Shown here: piece after piece, positions 21,719-33,486 of the stretch
How the letters are laid out: each line of letters begins with the position of its first letter
Position numbering within the stretch: position 1 is the stretch's first letter
Notes under the pieces: generated by a model
The model's database searches: none
Seen by the model: the letters and a program-made list of their open reading frames with translations, nothing else
What the model was told of the DNA's origin: nothing
Origin: Turnera subulata
Taxonomy: Eukaryota > Streptophyta > Magnoliopsida > Malpighiales > Passifloraceae
Direction of reading: 5' to 3'
NCBI GenBank assembly: GCA_028386065.3
Contig: JAKUCV010006120.1
Location: forward strand, 1-64,000
DNA length: 64,000 bases
Position numbers and translations under genes: made by a program

Positions 21719-24700
21719 ATGGGAGGGGATTCATTGATGTTGTGTAGGGGACTCAAATTTCTCTTCTTGGGTTTGGGGTGTGTCATGGTGGCAACCCTCA
21801 TCTACACCATCTCCATCGATGGCTTGCCCTTCCGCCGAGACCTCCTCACCCCGTAACTTCCTCCTCACCAACTACTGCCTAATTCTTCTTATTCTTGGCT
21901 TCCACCTCCCTCTCTCTTAGTCTTATGGATGCAGGTGTATGTTCTCTTTTGCAGGTGGATGGCAGCCACTTTGGTTGATTTCTACATCAATGTTATTCCT
22001 TTGGCGGTACCCTCAATTCCTCTTGTATTTCCTGCTTTAGAGCTGTCTTCCCATGCATGTTATAAACACACTATCTATCGGGTCTACCCTGTTTTAAATT
22101 TTGCTAACATGTATGAAATGTTTGCAAGAGTAGCCGCCTTATCTTGTTCCAAGTCCAACCCTGACAATAATTCATTCTATGTACATGTGTTGCTTCTTGT
22201 ATTTTAATGTTGTAATTAAGTTCTGATCAATCCTTCACAATATTTGCCCTGCTTATCCTATATACCAGGCTTGGATTTCCTACAAGCAACCAAATCACAT
22301 TACTGCAACCATCTGGGTAATACTGCTTATATGCTTTGGCAGGTATGCTTCATCATTATTACTTTGATCGTTTCTTGAACAATTTTTTTCAGGGGATGTA
22401 GTAATTGTGTTCAGTTTGGTAGATGCTACCCAAAATTGAATCAAGCATTGCCTAGCAACTTTCTCCCATCAGAGATAGATTTCATGCAAGTGGACATATA
22501 TTCTTTTGAATTAATTTCCTGACTTTCTCTCATTTTTTATTTCATTGCATTCAAGTTTCCGGTACATGATTCATTAATATTTTCCTTAGTTTTTGATTCT
22601 ACTCTGTATGTAATGAGAATTACTATTTCCTTTGACTTCAAAAAATGAATATAGCCGTTCAACATGCCCGTAATTCTTGTTTGCGTTTTCAGATATTCAT
22701 AAATAGATTACACTTGTTATGCATGTCCTCCACACCAATTGTCTTTCTTGTAGTCTGATGAAAGTAGTCCTTTACATCAATGTGCACTTCGTATGGAGTT
22801 TTGTTCTTAATCACTTTCTTATCTCTCTCTGTTGTTTTTTCTTCTTCTTTTTGGCTATTTCCAGCATTACTACTTGTCTATACATTTTTATTCAATTGCT
22901 GGAGTTGTCGCCTCAAGAATCTTCACAAGATCCAATCTATCATGTATTGTTGCGGCATGAACACAAGTGGGTACTCTAAACTTGCACTATATAGGGATGG
23001 AAATTTGGCTGACTAAAACCACTAATAGACCATATTAACGGATCATTTTTTGTCTTCTTAACTTCTTCTTCATTGTGGCTGCCACTACCCTTCCTCTCAT
23101 TGTTTTGTGTATCTTGTTTTAGGTGTGGTGTGGAACAAAAGGGGAAGCACTCCCCTGTGGTGGCTGCAAGAATCATATTCAGTGTTTTGGGTTGCATAAT
23201 GTTTGGTACTTTGACTTACACTATTGTTACTGATGGTTCTCCTTTTCGCAGGGACGTACTGACTCCGTAAGTTTATTTGTCCCCTTCTGTCTTTGCTATA
23301 TTTTCTTTTTTCCATTCCTTTCCACTGCAGTATGAAAGAAGAGAAATGGTATGTAGTTGAAAATCCTCATTAATCGTAAGCGATTGAAGATAGAAGCAAT
23401 GTTTTTTCAGATTTTGTCACAATGGAAAACTTAAATAGTTTTTTGATTTGTTATACCTTCATGAAATGCATTTATGGTTCCTATGGAACTATGTCATTAG
23501 TTTTAGTCTGGCTTCTCCTCTATATCCTCTGCTGCCAAAAAAGGGCGCCAAAAAAGTGTTTCAAAAGCATCATTACTGGATTCACTCGCTAGCAGATGGA
23601 AAATGAGAGCCTAGATATTACTGTTTCATGACTAGATCATTTCTTATAACATTTCATCGACATGCTCGCTTGATTTTGGCTCTCATTATCTCTTACATAT
23701 ATACATACATACATATGTATACATACACACATATACATTCATACATATACATATATATATATATATTATATACCACAAGACAAAGGCTTGCAGGGCAATA
23801 ACTAGTGGTTTGCCTGTCAAAATGCTGTAGCATGGGTTTCAGGCTTGTAATTTTTTTGTTTCTGGTCATGTTTATGTTTGAATGTCTTTGTGTCGCTAAA
23901 CATTCATATTTCCTATCTTGTATATGTTGTTTCCTCTCATGTGAATGTAAATGATGTCTTTTGTCAAAACTTCTACAGGTGGCTGAATGCAACATTAATT
24001 GACTTCTATATCAATGTTGTGGCTCTATCGGTATGTATGAGCTGCTTATGCAACTACATCTATTGTTTTAAAAGCCTATCTGCCTGTGTTTTCATGGTTA
24101 AGATTGACTTATAGCAAATTGTAACTGTCATTCTGTACTCCGATCACTTGATTCAATTTGGATACCAATGGCATTAAGTAACTTCAGTCTGTCACTGCAC
24201 ATTTTTGCCGCTTTCATTCCCCAAGTAATTGTAGTCCAATCCCACATACCAGGCAATGATACTCCCTTCAGTGAAATAATAGGTGATCACGAGTAAAGAT
24301 GTAAATGGACTAATAAAATGCCAAAAACAAGCTTATTTCTTCCTAGGATGAGAAGGAAATTTGTGAAGCTGCCATTTTTGCAATATATATATATATATAT
24401 TGAGATCTTTTTCCTTTTAGGAAATGAAGTAGGATATTAAAACTTACTTTCACTGTTATATTGAAACCAAATTTGTAAAGAGAAGGATAGAATTGTTTGA
24501 ATTGAATTTCAAGCGAATCACATTTTATTTTCTTATGCTGAAATAGGTCTGGGTTGCTTACAAGGAGTCAAGTTGGATTAGTGCCTTCTTCTGGATTGTG
24601 TTGTTAATATGCTTTGGCAGGTAACAGTAATGTATTTCTTGATTTTCATTTCCGATATAATTTTGTTTCTGTACTCAAGACATGAAATGCTATCAAGATA

Positions 24701-24903
24701 GATATCTTGCTGTCAATGTGCACCAGTACCATTTGGAAATTGTAACATATTTAATCTCTCGACTTTTCAGCATAAGCACTTGTTTCTACATTGTTCAGCA
24801 GTTGTTCAAGCTCACTTCCCATGATCCGCTTTACCTAGTACTGTTAAACACAAGCGACAGGCAAGTCTACTTTATCATTTTGAGTTTTACATCTATTGCG
24901 TAA
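21719..24903 (+). CDS. DUF1475 membrane protein gene, eight exons, two modules
   Basis: Exons: 21719-21852, 21955-22006, 22269-22342, 22865-22966, 23123-23266, 23979-24030, 24547-24620 and 24771-24903. Junctions are GT/AG and phases are consistent throughout, giving about 254 aa. The protein has two homologous modules (about residues 1-120 and 121-254). Each has a hydrophobic helix before PFRRD.LTP, then W..ATL.DFYIN, a W...YK block, a hydrophobic WI..L.CFG helix and a Q-L-F/L-E/K-L segment before a D-P-I/L-Y motif. These are hallmarks of the plant DUF1475 family (function unknown, predicted multi-pass membrane protein). Exon sizes repeat between modules (52/74 and 52/74), showing an internal duplication. 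The last exon could instead be spliced at a GC site after GAC AG; the stop used here is at 24901. The start is the first ATG after a TATA-like CATATATAGAG. Confidence 0.75.
23694..23772. repeat. TA/TACA microsatellite in intron 5
   Basis: Runs of ATACAT, then (AT)n, lie within the intron between exons 5 and 6 of the DUF1475 gene. A shorter (AT)n run lies at about 24382-24402. Confidence 0.8.
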
Positions 24904-26940
24904 GCTCTTAGATGTTTTGGTTCCGTGATTTTTTTATTTGGAAGGAGTACAAAATCTCTCCCAGATTTTGCTCGGGGTCCTAGTGGATAGTCTGGAAGTC
25001 TTTGTAAAGATGCTTTACTTTGGCTAAGAAAGACTGAAAAGTGGACATGTACTCTTTTTACTTGGAGCTGAGTTTTTGGAAGACCCTTAAGGATACTCCT
25101 AGTAAATCATTCAAGAAGGACACGGATTGTGGGTTCCATTAAAAATGAAAGCTTTTGTTCTTGGGAAAATTAGGTGTTATCTTGTTCACTTGTTAGAAGA
25201 AACGTACATAAGTTTGTCCATTGTTGGTTTTATTTAATGAAGGATGTTAACGATTAATTTGCTTGCTGTGTTGATTAGCTTCTGAACACTAATAGGTTTA
25301 TGCAAATCCAAGCATGAGTTTATGCATAAACTTAGTATTCTTAACACATGTTAATGGTCCATAATAGGGCAGAAAACAGGTATGAGAGAACATAATATTG
25401 GAACAAGAAGACAGGAGCTAATGAACAGAAGGAGGGGTTTGGAAGAGTATGTGTGTATCTATCACCATTTTTTACATGTATTTTCACAATTCTCAGATGT
25501 ATATCATAATCTGTCGAGTTTCTTGACATCATAAGACAAAACGATTGTTGGGGAGACATGCCCCTATAGTTTCAGGTGATAGTGGATATTGATCAGGGAT
25601 CCAACAGATATATACTTTTCCAGTAGTATGTATGTTCTTCTGCTTGTATCCTGGGGTGTAGCTCATTAATTCTCAGCATTGTTGAAAAAGGATCTGCAAA
25701 TAGTTCTCTCGCTTTACAGCAGTAATAAAAAACAGGGTTTGCTGTTCATTATGTTCTTGTTATAAATATATAAGTGAATGTTATTGTTACTGTCTAGTAA
25801 AATTAATTTTTACTTTACACGAATTTTTATTTCCGTTAAATGTTTTATTCCTACCACCTGGCATTCGCTTATTTCATCTGATTTCCCATTTACTTTTCAC
25901 TAGTTTTAGTGCACGTACCTCGCACGTGGTATCATATATTTTGTAAAATTATGAATTTCCAAAAATAATCAAAATAGTGTAAATAGTAATTGTTAATAAT
26001 AACATTCAGTCATATAATAACAAAATACTAACATTGTCCAAAGAAAAAATCATTAAAATATTAAGTATAGTAAAAGTATTTTATAAGCAAGAAGTAATAA
26101 TTTATTTCTTTTCCTTTTTATTTTCTTTCACTGTTGTAAGTAGATATCTCCATCTTCAATACAAATCAAGCTTTTTTTCTTTTCTTTTTTGACCTTTGAA
26201 CTTGCAAGTCGTATTTCACAACATCAATTCTTCTTTCCTTTATATTCCTTTCATTAACTTTATCAATTTTTATTAAAGAAAATATAATCTTTATTTTTGC
26301 AATTGATAAGCTTTTCAATATCTTCATTTGCCTCCAAAATATTTTTAATTAAACTTGTTAGTAATTATTTAAATTAAGCTATTTAATCATCAAATATTAC
26401 TAATTATTTACCTTAACACTCGACGCAATCATATAATCAGTGAGATCACATTCGATTACTTCTTTTGCCTCATCTAATAAGGTAACAAATACATTATTTA
26501 GTGTAAGCAAAAAATATCTTTATAATAAACATGATTTCAATCTAAATAAAATTAATACATATGAAAAATATACTCTTAAGTGTTAAAATTAATTAAATAT
26601 TATAGTTTGAAATTTTGAATAGTTTGTGCATTCCTAATTGAATTAATTGAATTATAAATCTATCACAATTATGTTAGCATTTTATACTGTCAATACATAG
26701 TCTTATTTAAATTCTACTATAATTCAAATTTCAGAAGAGATATAACATAACACATTAGTATTAAGTCAATCTATCAAAATACACACCAAATAGGATTCGT
26801 GTAGACTATAAATTTATAAAGAAAAAAAGCGTATAATTCATTTCTGCATGTTTTTAAAATTTTAGGTAAAAATTTAAAGAAAATTATTGTAGTCATATGA
26901 CTACACCGTACACCCATCCCGACTTCTAACCAAAGAAAGA
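24904..26940. other. AT-rich intergenic region
   Basis: No gene or clear repeat is seen. The 25890-26760 part is very AT-rich. The first 200 bp may be the 3' UTR of the DUF1475 gene. Confidence 0.5.
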
Positions 26941-26947
26941 GGAGTAT

Positions 26948-27235
26948 CATGGAAGATGATATTTTGAAAAAGAAGAAGATAGAGTTGGAGAATGGGGATG
27001 ATGAATTGATTAAACTATGGGCTCCGATGATTTGTTGGGGTCTCCACTTTTCTACTTTGAAAATGTGGCACTTGTTCCGAAAGGTGTTTGGCAAACCATA
27101 TTAAGGAAATACATTTGTGCTGCTACAAGAAAGAGGGGGTATATTATAATCTTCCAATCCACAACAGTCAACAAGTTTCCTCTTATTCCCGTCCCTCCAC
27201 TACCATACATGATGTTCTACCCTTTAACAAAATAA
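26948..27235 (+). pseudogene. Fragment of a DRM-type DNA cytosine methyltransferase
   Basis: Two frames in succession resemble the region of plant DRM2 that links the UBA domains to the methyltransferase. The first reads MEDDILKKKKIELENGDDE. After a frame change near 27035 it reads SPLFYFENVALVPKGVW, then AATRKRGYI and NKFPLIPVPPL ending in PLTK. The family's usual text here includes the YENVAL.PKGVW and AAARKRGY motifs. The stretch between PKGVW and AATRKRGY is shortened, there are further small frame changes, and no catalytic motif is present. It has no visible introns and is short (about 290 bp). It is a dead fragment, perhaps carried by a transposon. Assigned from memory of the motifs, without a search. 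Confidence 0.6.
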
Positions 27236-27460
27236 AATAAATTTTGCATGTTTGCGCTTCAAAATTTTGTTATTCATCTAATCATATGCTTATATTTGTT
27301 GATGTTCATGATATTCTAAATTATATAATTTATAATATTAAATTATATATTTAATAAATAGGATAATTCTATTAATTTGTTGGCTTTTATACCAGACTGG
27401 AGTTGCTATAATACACCACATGTTATTCATTGGTGTATATCGCACATTATTATTTGTTAT

Positions 27461-27895
27461 TATTAAGGAGGCATAATACCTAATTTTATACACCAATTTG
27501 TATATTTTGATCAATCTCATACATGAATTTGTATTTGGGTCAATTTAATGTATGAGTTTTCACGATTGGGTCAATTTAATATATCAGTTTTTAAAATTGG
27601 GTCAATTTAGTCGCAAGGAGCCAAATTGAAGGGAATAACTATTTTCTAAGTCCAAAACCTTTTTATTTTTTTGCAACTAAGTCCTGTATTTTTAAAAAGA
27701 CCTATTCCTTTATTAGTTACAATAAACAAGTCCAAAACATAATTTTTTTCAAGTCCTTCTATTAATTCTAACTTTTTTAAGGAAAAAAGTTACATGTTAG
27801 TCCCTCAAATATTGAATTTAAAGCAAAAAAAAATAAAAATAAAAATACATTAATTTTTATTTTTAAGAAAGAAATAATAAATCTAAAAACATAAG
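27461..27895 (+). repeat. Left inverted repeat of a foldback element
   Basis: This stretch is the reverse complement, at roughly 85 percent by eye, of about 40430-40886. Landmarks in order are GGCATAATAC, ATACATGAATTTGTA, repeated TTGGGTCAATTTA units, GCAACTAAGTCCT and TTAGTCCCTCAAA. It contains 3-4 degenerate sub-repeats of about 28 bp around GGGTCAATTTA. Confidence 0.65.
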
Positions 27896-27939
27896 ACATC
27901 CTAAATCCTAAATCAGAAAAATTTTAAATTTTTTAAAAA

Positions 27940-28480
27940 TATACATCCTAAAATTTGAAAATCCTAAACCTTGAAATGTTAAATTTTAAACCTAAAAACT
28001 CTAAACCCTAACCCTAAAATTTAATATCCTAAACCCTAAAACCTAATATCCTAAACCCTAAAGTCTAAAACCCTAAACCTTATATCCTAAACTTAAAAAT
28101 CTAAACCACAAAAACTTAAATACTATAACCTTAAATTTTTAAATTCTAAGATTTAGTTTTAGGATTTTAGGATTTAGAGACTTAAGGTTTGTGTTTTAGA
28201 ATTTTTGATTTAAGGTTTAATATTTTAGGGTTTAGGTTTTAGGATTTAAGAATTTAGGGTTTAAGGTTTTAAGTTTTTAGGGTTTAAGGTTTACGATTTA
28301 TAGGTTTTAGAGTTTAGAATTTAGGAATTTAGGGTTTAAGATTTTAGGTTTTTAGGATTTATGATTTAAATTTTAAGATTTAAAATTAGTGTTTTTGTGT
28401 TCAGGAGTTTAAGATTTTATGATTTATGGTTTAGAGATTTTTATGATTTTAGATTTATGATTTTTTTATGTTTTTAGGTT
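27940..28480. repeat. Telomere-like palindromic centre of the foldback element
   Basis: 27940-28135 is rich in CCTAAACCCTAA-like words, and 28150-28480 in the complement TTTAGGGTTTAGG. Together they form a loose inverted repeat about position 28145. The units are degenerate, unlike a recent telomere insertion. Confidence 0.65.
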
Positions 28481-29598
28481 TAATATTTCTTTTATAAAAA
28501 TAAAAGTTTACGATATTTATATTTGTAATAGCCCGGGTAAAATTTTTGATTTTTACCGGGACTGTAAAAGTCTTTTTACAGTGATTTACTGTTGAATTAA
28601 TCTTGAGTAATTAATTCAAAGTAAATCGGGAGTCGATTTTTCGAAACCGAGAGTTTTCCCGCGCTCGTGTTTTTTCCGTGGATTTTTCGGGCCTAAGTTG
28701 GTATTTTTCGGGTCCCCGGATTTTCGGAAAAAATCACACCGGAAAATAACTAAGGGAGTGTCAGTTATTTTCTGGTCCGGCCGGGACACGATTGCGTGAT
28801 TGAGTCACGCAGCCGCCCCTTTCCTATTTCACCTGTGATCCTCTTTATTTTCTTCTCCCGTGCCTCTGCCTTTTCCTTCTTTTTCCTGCACCACCTCTTC
28901 ATTTTCACTCTACCTACAACCACCTCACTGCAATTCCCGTAACCACCTACCTGCAACTAAACTGATTATAGCAAAAAAAAAAAAACAACAACAACCCAAA
29001 AACAACCCTGCACGCTGCCGTTTCCCCTCTCCCCTTCTTCTTCTTTTCTTTTTTTTTTCCTCTGCCGCCACCAGCGGAAACACCACCGCTACCAGCTCGT
29101 CACCACCACACGAGCCAACACCACCATCGCTCCTCCTCCTCTCTTGCGCGAGGTCGCGCCGCCAGAAGCTTCCCTCTGTCTCCTCCCGTCGCGCTCCTCT
29201 ACCCGACAACCGACGAGCCGCCGATCTGCTACAACCGACGAACGCCATCAGCCGACGCCGACTCCTCCCATCGACTGCTCTGTCGCCTCGCCACCGTCGT
29301 CCCGCCGTTTTGCTGCTCGCCGTTGCGTCGTCGCCGTCACAGACCCGGAACAAGGGTGAGTGACCCGTCTTTACAACCGGGTTACGGCTTTGGGTCGGGT
29401 TGACCCGAGTAGTGAGAGGTGGATCTTGGGCTGGGCGCTGGGCTTGGGCTAGGCGGGCCTGTGCAACGGGCCTGCTGCCTTGGCTGGGCCTTGCGCCTGG
29501 ATCCTTGGTTGGGCTGGTTGTGGTATGGGGCTGGGCTTGACTGTTTGGCCCAGTCCGTTTAAAAAAAAAATAAAAAATAATAATAATAATAAAACTGG

Positions 29599-29633
<35 letters not shown>

Positions 29634-30197
29634 AACAAATAAATATATATGTAATATGGATTGGATATTTTCTGGAAAAAATGAGTACATGGAGTATGTG
29701 GTTTATTTTGTGAAAATAAAAAAAAAGGTAATCATCATGTTTTATTATTTTCAAAAACTAAGGTAGTTAAAATAAGAATTATAACCTTTACAAATTACTA
29801 AATAATGACTGCATTAGAAAATAATAAATATACTATAAATATTTTGGGAGTATAAGAATTCGCTATATTTTCAAGGAATTACGTTATAGTAGCTATATTT
29901 TTGGAGAAGTATAATTATTTTATATAGATAATTTTGGAAATATAAATTTAGATACGTATCTTTACAAAATATTTATAATGATTATAAATTTTGGAAAATG
30001 ATAAATAACTTCATAAAAATATTTTGGAAAGAATTAAAGTATTAAATACCGAGGTAATATTCGGATATACGTACGGAATAATATTTTCGATAAAAGATGA
30101 TAATAAAGGATATGAGCTGGGATGGGTTATTTCGCAGTATTGGCATCATGACATACTCTTATGTGCATCTTATGTGAGCATGTTGTTTTCTATATAG

Positions 30198-30273
30198 GTT
30201 ATGATATCGGGCAGTTTCCCGAGGAGCCGGCTTTGGACCGGTCATTATTTACAGAGTTGAGCAATCGGCCAAG
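30198..30273 (+). other. 76-nt exon-like block in LTR B1
   Basis: Preceded by TCTATATAG and followed by GTGAGGATG. The open frame reads YDIGQFPEEPALDRS and then ELSNRP. Confidence 0.45.
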
Positions 30274-30997
30274 GTGAGGATGTATAAGCCTTGATATGTA
30301 CCTGTAATACCTTGTGTGTTTGTTTTTAGATTAAACTGTTGTTATGGTTATTGTCGTTGTTGTTGGTTTGTGATATCGGTTCTGTGAACATTGTGTTGTG
30401 ATTGACGTTGACCTGTTAATTGTAAATGTTTGGTGTTAAGATATGTTGACGGTTTAGTCTGTGGGATAACCTTTTGTAATAGTAAGTTGAACAACTTGTG
30501 AAATTGAATATTGGAAATTGTGATGGTATATATATTATTGTTGGATATTTGATGATACGGATTTGTTGATGTAGTTTCTGTTTGTGATTCTTGATATTGC
30601 TCTGCTTGATTGAACTGCCATGTTGACTGTTAATGGTTTCTTAGATACTGTGTTGCGTTTGATGTTGGATTGTGAATGATTGATGCTATGAAACTATTGA
30701 TGGATTGGTCTGTCGTATAATTTGAGTTAATAGGAAGTTGAGTAATTGTTTGACTGATTTGGATATTGTGTTTGATGTCGATAGACTGTGTTGTGACTAG
30801 TTTGTCGGAATAAACTGTGACATGGATAATTGGGAAAAAAGAAATGGAAATTGGAAGTTGATTTGAGATTTGGTTTTTGGATGATGATGACATAATTATC
30901 ACGTGGTAAGTAGAGGTACGACCGGATGGTTTGAGACTGTTTTGTGGTGGCCATGATCTGGGTTACTTGTGATGGGCATGTTGATGCCGGTTTGATT

Positions 30998-31120
30998 GGG
31001 ATGTTGATCCCTGAGATTGTGATTGGGATGTTGATCCCTGAGATTGTGATTGGGATGTTGATCCCTGAGATTGTGACTGGGATGTTGACCCCTGAGATTT
31101 GATATTGGGATGTTGATCCC
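30998..31120 (+). repeat. Five-unit GGGATGTTGATCCC array
   Basis: Units of about 27 bp, each a perfect or near-perfect GGGAT-GTTG-ATCCC palindrome joined by TGAGATTGTGATT. The partner LTR has eleven units. Confidence 0.75.
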
Positions 31121-31356
31121 GGGTTCTTTTTGATCTGGCACCATAAACAGGTTGATAGCCTGGTACGACCTTAGCTTATCCGTAACGGGGTCAGAAAGAT
31201 AAAATTGGAATAATAATAAAATCCTTGGTACGTTGGGTCGAGTCCTTGAGTTTGGTCTGTTTTGTGCGGTATTGACTTTAGTATGGTTGTGAATAATGTC
31301 TGTATTTCTTCTTTAAAGTATTATGGTTGCCTGCATATCTCTGTTTATCCTTGGTT

Positions 31357-31405
31357 GGTGAGCACTTCGGACTCACCCCTCACCTGCGGGCTTTCATCCC
31401 GTAGG
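31357..31405 (+). repeat. Paired hairpins in LTR B1
   Basis: GTGAGCACTTCGGACTCAC, then a stem TGCGGG/CCCGTA with loop CTTTCAT, as in LTRs A, B2 and the third LTR. Confidence 0.55.
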
Positions 31406-31715
31406 ATGGGTTATTTGTGGTACAGGGTTGGTGCATTTCAGACAGGCTGCGGCGTTATCCCTTGGACAGGGCTCGGATCCATAGTTTGCATCTATGTCGC
31501 ATACAGTGTCTAATGAGTTGTTAAGTCTTCCGCTGTGCATTTTATTGATATTATTGGGCCAATGGGCCGGTTTTGTTATTTATGATGTTTATTATTTTGG
31601 GTTGTTGAGCCCGTGTTCCTGTTGTATACACTGTATGCTGGGCTTTGTCTGGTTGGGTTGTCACAGTTCCGCCATGTGTTTACTGTGTACGATAAATACG
31701 GGTCAGGGCGTTTCA

Positions 31716-31735
31716 TTTTGGTAGCGGAGCGGGCG
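31716..31735 (+). other. Primer-binding-like site of element B
   Basis: TTTTGGTAGCGGAGCGGGCG follows the 5' LTR directly. It resembles the usual TGGTATCAGAGC tRNA-Met site with changes. Element A has the same variant. Confidence 0.45.
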
Positions 31736-31993
31736 TTAGGTCTTGTTGGGAAGTCCTTGTGTGTTTGTTGTCCTTGTTTGCATAGTTCGCTCCATTTGTT
31801 TATTATTTTATATCATTTTAGTTAGTGCATTATGGATCCGGTCAAGGGACGCCAGCTGTCGAAGAACATACACATAAGAGGTAATGATGCCATAAATAAG
31901 CGAAAATATAAATATTATTAATATTGCAAATATTATCATTACAAACAGAAATATTACATTGATATTTTATATTTTATAAAAATAAAAATACAT

Positions 31994-32677
31994 TTAACGC
32001 CTTGGAACGACATTGACCCTGAAGCTGGTGGGGTCATTGTTGATGTTGACTTGGATGCTGTCGCTCCACGAGAACCACATGCCGCCCCTGCCGTCCTGAC
32101 CAGGAAGCTCGAACCAGTTTGCTTGAGGGAACCGGAGTGGGATGAGACCGTGATCGTCTTGCGGTTGCCACTGGGTCTCCGTCAGAAGAACCATGTTCGG
32201 TTTGTATTGGTTCTTCAGGTCCCTCAGGGTAAGCGAGAACTCCTGGGAACGCCTTGCAACTCCTCTGCAGTTCCACACCAGTAGTCGGGCCTTTGGCCAA
32301 GTTACGGGCAGACGAGTGACTCTGGGCATGCTCTGGGCTGTCATCGAGAGCTGGTAGTAGGTACCTTGCTCCAGGAAGTGGCAAGTGGACTCTAGGTTAA
32401 ACTCCTGAAGCCTTTCGGAGATGAAGAACATGATGGAGTTGGCCGATCCGTAGTAGGAGGTCCTCAGAGTGCCGCGGTCCTCTAGGAAGAACACCTCTTC
32501 CATTGGAGTGACGAAGAATCTCGAGGAGTAGAGTTCGTCGATGAAGACTAGACGAGGCATCCTGCTGAGCTCGTTCGGTAGCTCTTCAGCACGTTCGTTG
32601 ACCATGCTGTAGGCCAGATGATTCCTTCTGCCAAGATTGGCACCTTCGACGAAGAAGACTGATGAGGGAGCAGGCAT
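31994..32677 (-). CDS. Antisense ORF2 of element B, 227 aa, intact
   Basis: The frame extends upstream to an ATG at 32863, but the conserved start MPAPSSVFFVEG is at 32677, giving 227 aa, the same as in element C. It has the N-terminal region conserved in all copies, then WNCRG (135-139), TET (166-168) and GGMWFSWSD (198-206), the beginning of an EEP endonuclease-like fold. The later catalytic residues of that fold are missing, so a binding or regulatory role is more plausible than cleavage; this is inference. It runs opposite to element B's own transcription. TATAAAAG lies 108-115 bp upstream. The Trp that is a stop in element A (codon 201) is intact here. Confidence 0.7.
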   Translation of the reverse strand: MPAPSSVFFVEGANLGRRNHLAYSMVNERAEELPNELSRMPRLVFIDELYSSRFFVTPMEEVFFLEDRGTLRTSYYGSANSIMFFISERLQEFNLESTCHFLEQGTYYQLSMTAQSMPRVTRLPVTWPKARLLVWNCRGVARRSQEFSLTLRDLKNQYKPNMVLLTETQWQPQDDHGLIPLRFPQANWFELPGQDGRGGMWFSWSDSIQVNINNDPTSFRVNVVPRR

Positions 32678-32784
32678 CTTGTTTTGGACGTATGGGGTTT
32701 TGTTTTGCGATCGTTGTGTTTTATTTGCCTGGATGTTTTGTTTGCTTTTAAATGCTTTTGATGATTTACACATCACCGCTCCTT

Positions 32785-32792
32785 CTTTTATA
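32785..32792 (-). promoter_or_regulatory. TATA box for antisense ORF2 (element B)
   Basis: On minus: AGTATAAAAGAAGGAGCGG, the same box and context as in element A (2689-2696). Confidence 0.55.
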
Positions 32793-33486
32793 CTCTTATG
32801 GGGAGCGTGATTACCGTTTTTGATTTTCAAGATTTTGCTTTTTGAATTTTCCGTTGCTTTCATTTATTGCCTTGTTACTTTACGCGTTTTTCGGACTACA
32901 ACGCCAGAGATTTTCAGCCTCTTTCCTTCTTATGATTTTCTTTCGCTCTGGCTACTTTGTCTTTTCTTTCTATGGTTTTCTATATTTTTCTTGCATCTTT
33001 TATCACATGCATTCGTGACCGTTGAGGCTAGACTGATGGGACCACATCTCGAGTAGAGCGCATGTGCGACAAGCTCACAGCTGTTTGGACATCGTGGAGA
33101 GATACGAGACTCGACAGACGTTTTTGGCTCATGCGGAATTTGTGGACAAGTGGGTATCGTTTCTTTCGAGGGACACAGGACGCTCTCGTAATCGTCACCG
33201 TTAGCTGCGTACGTTACGTTTCTCGGGATCGAGGATGCTTAGGACCGATTTGGGTGTCAATCATGAAAACGTGTTTTTGTATTAATTACCTTATGTTTTG
33301 ATTTTATTAAACGGGTTTTGTTTTTAATTTTTTTATATTTGATTTTATTTTTTTATAGTTGATTTTTATTTTGCTTTGAGATGTTTTATCTTTCTATTTA
33401 AAGAGAGATTTCATAACACAAGAAATTTTGATTTAAAAAGGAAATTTATTTATTTTATAATAGTTTTACATTGGAGAAGAAGTACT

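Larger units (their letters stand above)
28524..31715 (+). repeat. 5' LTR of element B (3192 bp)
   Basis: It runs TGTAATAGCCCGGGT to GTCAGGGCGTTTCA. It contains a GC-rich Pro/Ser/Thr/Arg-coding-looking segment (28860-29355), a GTGAGT donor-like site (29356), a GGGCTTGGGCT part ending in an A run (29562), (AT)n at 29599-29630, a 76-nt exon-like block (30198-30273), a five-unit GGGATGTTGATCCC array and hairpins at 31357. Confidence 0.85.

Noticed and set aside
27940..28480. True interstitial telomere
   Set aside because: The repeats are degenerate and irregular with both orientations adjacent. Better described as a telomere-like palindromic centre.
28860..29363. 167-aa Pro/Ser/Arg-rich ORF in LTR B1 as a gene
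   Set aside because: The B2 copy has different frame lengths and a small indel. It is more likely untranslated LTR or a leader exon. Kept only as part of the module finding.
30998..31120. CRISPR-like array
   Set aside because: This is a plant genome; the units are palindromes with near-identical linkers, not repeats with unique spacers.
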